NCBI GenBank assembly: GCA_002694065.1
Contig: NZKZ01000208.1
Span: forward strand, 1-7,880
DNA length: 7,880 bases
Direction of reading: 5' to 3'
From: Acidiferrobacter sp.
Lineage (GTDB): Bacteria; Pseudomonadota; Gammaproteobacteria; Arenicellales; UBA868
In this document: one piece after another, positions 6,013 through 7,880 of the stretch
Layout of the letters: every line of letters starts with the position of its first letter
How positions within the stretch are numbered: the stretch's first letter is position 1
Translations under genes and position numbers: made by a program
Notes under the pieces: model-generated
The model's database searches: none
The model's input: the letters and a program-made list of their open reading frames with translations, nothing else
Told to the model about the DNA's origin: nothing

Positions 6013-7224
6013 ATGAAAGATCACTATTATTTTGACAATGCGGCAACCACCCTGCCCAAGCCCGAACCTGTCTATCAGTTCATGGATCAGTTTTTCCGGA
6101 GCCACGGAGTCAACCCGGGCAGGTCGGGGCACGAACTGGCCGTTGGGGCAGAAGCCATGATTGTTCAGACCCGGCGCATGCTGGGCGAGTTCTTCGGTTT
6201 CGCAGGAGACCCAGCGCGTGTGACTTTCTCTCAGAACGCCACTGACTCCATGAATGCGGTGTTGTCCGGCATGCTGAACCCGGGCGATCACATGATCATT
6301 ACAAGAATGGAGCATAACTGCGTATTGCGGCCGGCCAACCATTTTGAGCGCGATCACAACGTTTCGGTCACACGTATCGGCGCCGATTCCAATGGTTTTG
6401 TGGATCCAGATGAGATCGCGAAAAGTATCCAGCCGAACACACGGGTTGTTGTCGTCAACCATGCCTCTAATGTCACCGGCTCCCTTCAGGATGCGGCGGC
6501 AATCGGCAAACTGGTGAGAGAGACAGACGCAGCGTTTATTCTGGATTCATGCCAGACGGCCGGCGTGGTGCCTATCGCCATGGATGACTGGGGCGTGGAT
6601 GTATTGGTCTACACAGGCCATAAGGGACTTTTCGGCCCCATGGGCATCGGTGGAATGCTGGTAGCAGAGGGTATCGAGATACGGCCGCCGCGTACCGGCG
6701 GCACAGGCGTCAACTCCATCTCGCCCTTCCAGCCGGATGAGTACCCCTACCGCATGGAGACCGGCACGCATTGCCTGCCGGGCATTGCTGGGCTGAACGC
6801 TGCGCAGAAGTGGTTCGCTGAACTGGGCCGTACTCACGGGGCAGATGCAGACAGCAGTCACGGACAGGCCTGCGCCGCTGCGCTGGCGCACATCCACGAG
6901 CAGGAACTCGCCGCCACACAACACCTGCAAAATGCCTTCAGCAGCATCGACGGTGTCAAGGTTTACGGCCCCGAGGTCGGACAGCCTCGCGTCTCAACTC
7001 TGTCCATCAATATCAGGGACCTTCCTGCAGACCAGGTTGGCGCCATGCTTGACGCCGATCATGCGGTCTGTGTTCGTCCGGGCCTTCACTGCGCTCCCGA
7101 TGTTCACGAGTTGCTCGGCACTGTTCCTCAGAACGGCACCGTCCGCTTTGCCTCCGGTTACTTCACTGATGATGAAGATCTGAAGCAGGCCGTCGAGGCA
7201 GTGAAAGATCTCGCTGAGAATTGA
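6013..7224 (+). CDS. Class V PLP-dependent enzyme, cysteine desulfurase family
   Basis: This 403-residue cytosolic enzyme starts at ATG 6013 with GGAAAG 8 bases upstream. Visible features: 'YFDNAATT' (6-13) at the N-terminus, 'FSQNATDSMN' (72-81) for PLP phosphate contact, His101 in 'RMEHN' stacking on the cofactor, Asp178 and Gln181 in 'LDSCQTAG', Lys204 in 'YTGHKGLFGP' as the Schiff-base lysine, and Cys360 in 'VRPGLHCAP', the position of the persulfide-forming cysteine. The ending 'GTVRFASGYF' is typical of the EF2568-like branch (TIGR01977) rather than housekeeping IscS. The expected reaction is cysteine to alanine plus an enzyme-bound persulfide. A polar stretch at about 274-291 looks inserted relative to relatives. 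It sits between the methyltransferase and a cysteine synthase/CBS-type gene, so it may supply sulfur to a dedicated pathway; the acceptor is unknown. Confidence 0.93.
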   Translation: MKDHYYFDNAATTLPKPEPVYQFMDQFFRSHGVNPGRSGHELAVGAEAMIVQTRRMLGEFFGFAGDPARVTFSQNATDSMNAVLSGMLNPGDHMIITRMEHNCVLRPANHFERDHNVSVTRIGADSNGFVDPDEIAKSIQPNTRVVVVNHASNVTGSLQDAAAIGKLVRETDAAFILDSCQTAGVVPIAMDDWGVDVLVYTGHKGLFGPMGIGGMLVAEGIEIRPPRTGGTGVNSISPFQPDEYPYRMETGTHCLPGIAGLNAAQKWFAELGRTHGADADSSHGQACAAALAHIHEQELAATQHLQNAFSSIDGVKVYGPEVGQPRVSTLSINIRDLPADQVGAMLDADHAVCVRPGLHCAPDVHELLGTVPQNGTVRFASGYFTDDEDLKQAVEAVKDLAEN

Positions 7225-7278
7225 TCGATCACTGGCTACTTTGATCCAACAGCTCAATACCCGAAGCAGGACATCTCT

Positions 7279-7880
7279 ATGAAAGTTGTAGAAAGTGTAA
7301 TTGATCTGGTCGGCGGCACCCCGCTGGTTCGACTCAACAACATCGTTGAGCCAGGTATGGCGACCGTATACGCCAAGATGGAGAACCTCAATCCGTCAGG
7401 CTCTGTAAAAGACCGGATGGCGATCAATATGGTCAAGCAGGCTGAGGAAGCTGGACTGCTTAAACCTGGCGGCACGATTGTCGAAAGCACGTCCGGCAAC
7501 ACCGGACTGGGACTTGCGATGGCCGCCGCCGTACGTGGGTATCGCTGCGTCTTCACCATTCCGGACAAAATGAGTCAGGAAAAAATCGACATGCTCAAGT
7601 CCTACGGGGCTGAGGTCATTGTCACAGAGACAGCGCTCGACCACCATCATCCGGATAGTTATGTGGAAGTCGCAAAGCGGGTCGCCCGGGAAACGCCGGG
7701 CGCCTTCTATACCGATCAGTACTCAAATCCCCACAACCCTGAAGCGCACTACCTCACGACAGGTCCAGAAATCTGGGAGGCTACGGACGGCAAGATTGAC
7801 TCCTTTGTGGCGGGCCTGGGCACAGGGGGGACGATCTCGGGGACCGGGAAATACCTCAAGGAGAAAGCAGCTGAAGCCGG
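7279..7880 (+). CDS. PLP-dependent cysteine synthase / cystathionine beta-synthase family enzyme, 3'-truncated
   Basis: The first 200 codons are visible and the frame is open to the window end. ATG 7279 follows AGCAGGA (7265-7271) at 7 bases. Fold-type II PLP motifs are present: 'GGTPLVRL' (12-19), Lys44 in 'SGSVKDR' as the cofactor lysine, the 'ESTSGNTG' substrate/phosphate loop (69-76), and a later 'GLGTGGTISGTGKYL' phosphate-binding loop near residues 180-194. These enzymes replace the beta substituent of O-acetylserine or serine with sulfide or homocysteine. The stretch 'YTDQYSNPHNPEAHYLTTGPEIW' region reads more like cystathionine beta-synthase than CysK. C-terminal CBS domains would settle this, but lie beyond the window. 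The gene is 54 bases after the desulfurase with no terminator between, so they are probably co-transcribed. Confidence 0.9.
   Translation, partial: MKVVESVIDLVGGTPLVRLNNIVEPGMATVYAKMENLNPSGSVKDRMAINMVKQAEEAGLLKPGGTIVESTSGNTGLGLAMAAAVRGYRCVFTIPDKMSQEKIDMLKSYGAEVIVTETALDHHHPDSYVEVAKRVARETPGAFYTDQYSNPHNPEAHYLTTGPEIWEATDGKIDSFVAGLGTGGTISGTGKYLKEKAAEA

Noticed and set aside
6013..7224. DndA-type desulfurase of a DNA phosphorothioation system
   Set aside because: No dndB-E-like genes are in the window, and the sequence fits the EF2568-like branch better.

Overview
The window looks like a bacterial chromosome segment of intermediate GC. Shine-Dalgarno sites, tight gene spacing, a NitT/TauT-type ABC importer and proteobacterial-looking proteins suggest a Proteobacterium, but no marker gene allows a closer assignment. 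There is no rRNA, tRNA, CRISPR array or insertion sequence.

Left block (1-3376, + strand): an importer operon. It has a 5'-truncated ATPase subunit, one six-segment-type permease, a second ATPase that probably starts at an overlapping TTG, a stem-loop spacer, and a secreted substrate-binding protein. A strong terminator (3399-3422) closes it. The fold family is that of nitrate, sulfonate, taurine and related importers; the substrate cannot be read from the sequence. The two ATPases carry complementary defects, a degenerate signature in the first and no H-loop histidine in the second. In a head-to-tail dimer these would fall in the same nucleotide site.

Middle (3421-4447): a convergent OsmC-family thiol peroxidase-like gene on the minus strand, then about 500 bases without a convincing gene. 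This intergenic stretch separates osmC from a divergent operon. It holds four GTGGG boxes spaced exactly 11 bases apart, an inverted GCCCACTC box, an AT-rich core with a 12-base palindrome, and a candidate sigma70-type promoter.

Right block (4448-7880, + strand): three closely spaced genes. The first encodes an unusual protein with an N-terminal helix-turn-helix-like module, a Ser-rich linker and a class I SAM-dependent methyltransferase domain. The second is a class V PLP enzyme of the cysteine desulfurase family with both the PLP lysine and the persulfide cysteine. The third, cut by the window end, is a PLP enzyme of the cysteine synthase/cystathionine beta-synthase family.

Sulfur is a plausible common theme: persulfide or cysteine chemistry in the right block, a thiol peroxidase-like protein in the middle, and possibly organosulfur import on the left. 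The methyltransferase-desulfurase-synthase operon is the part most likely to represent an undescribed pathway. Its product is unknown, and the link between the two blocks is inference from proximity only.
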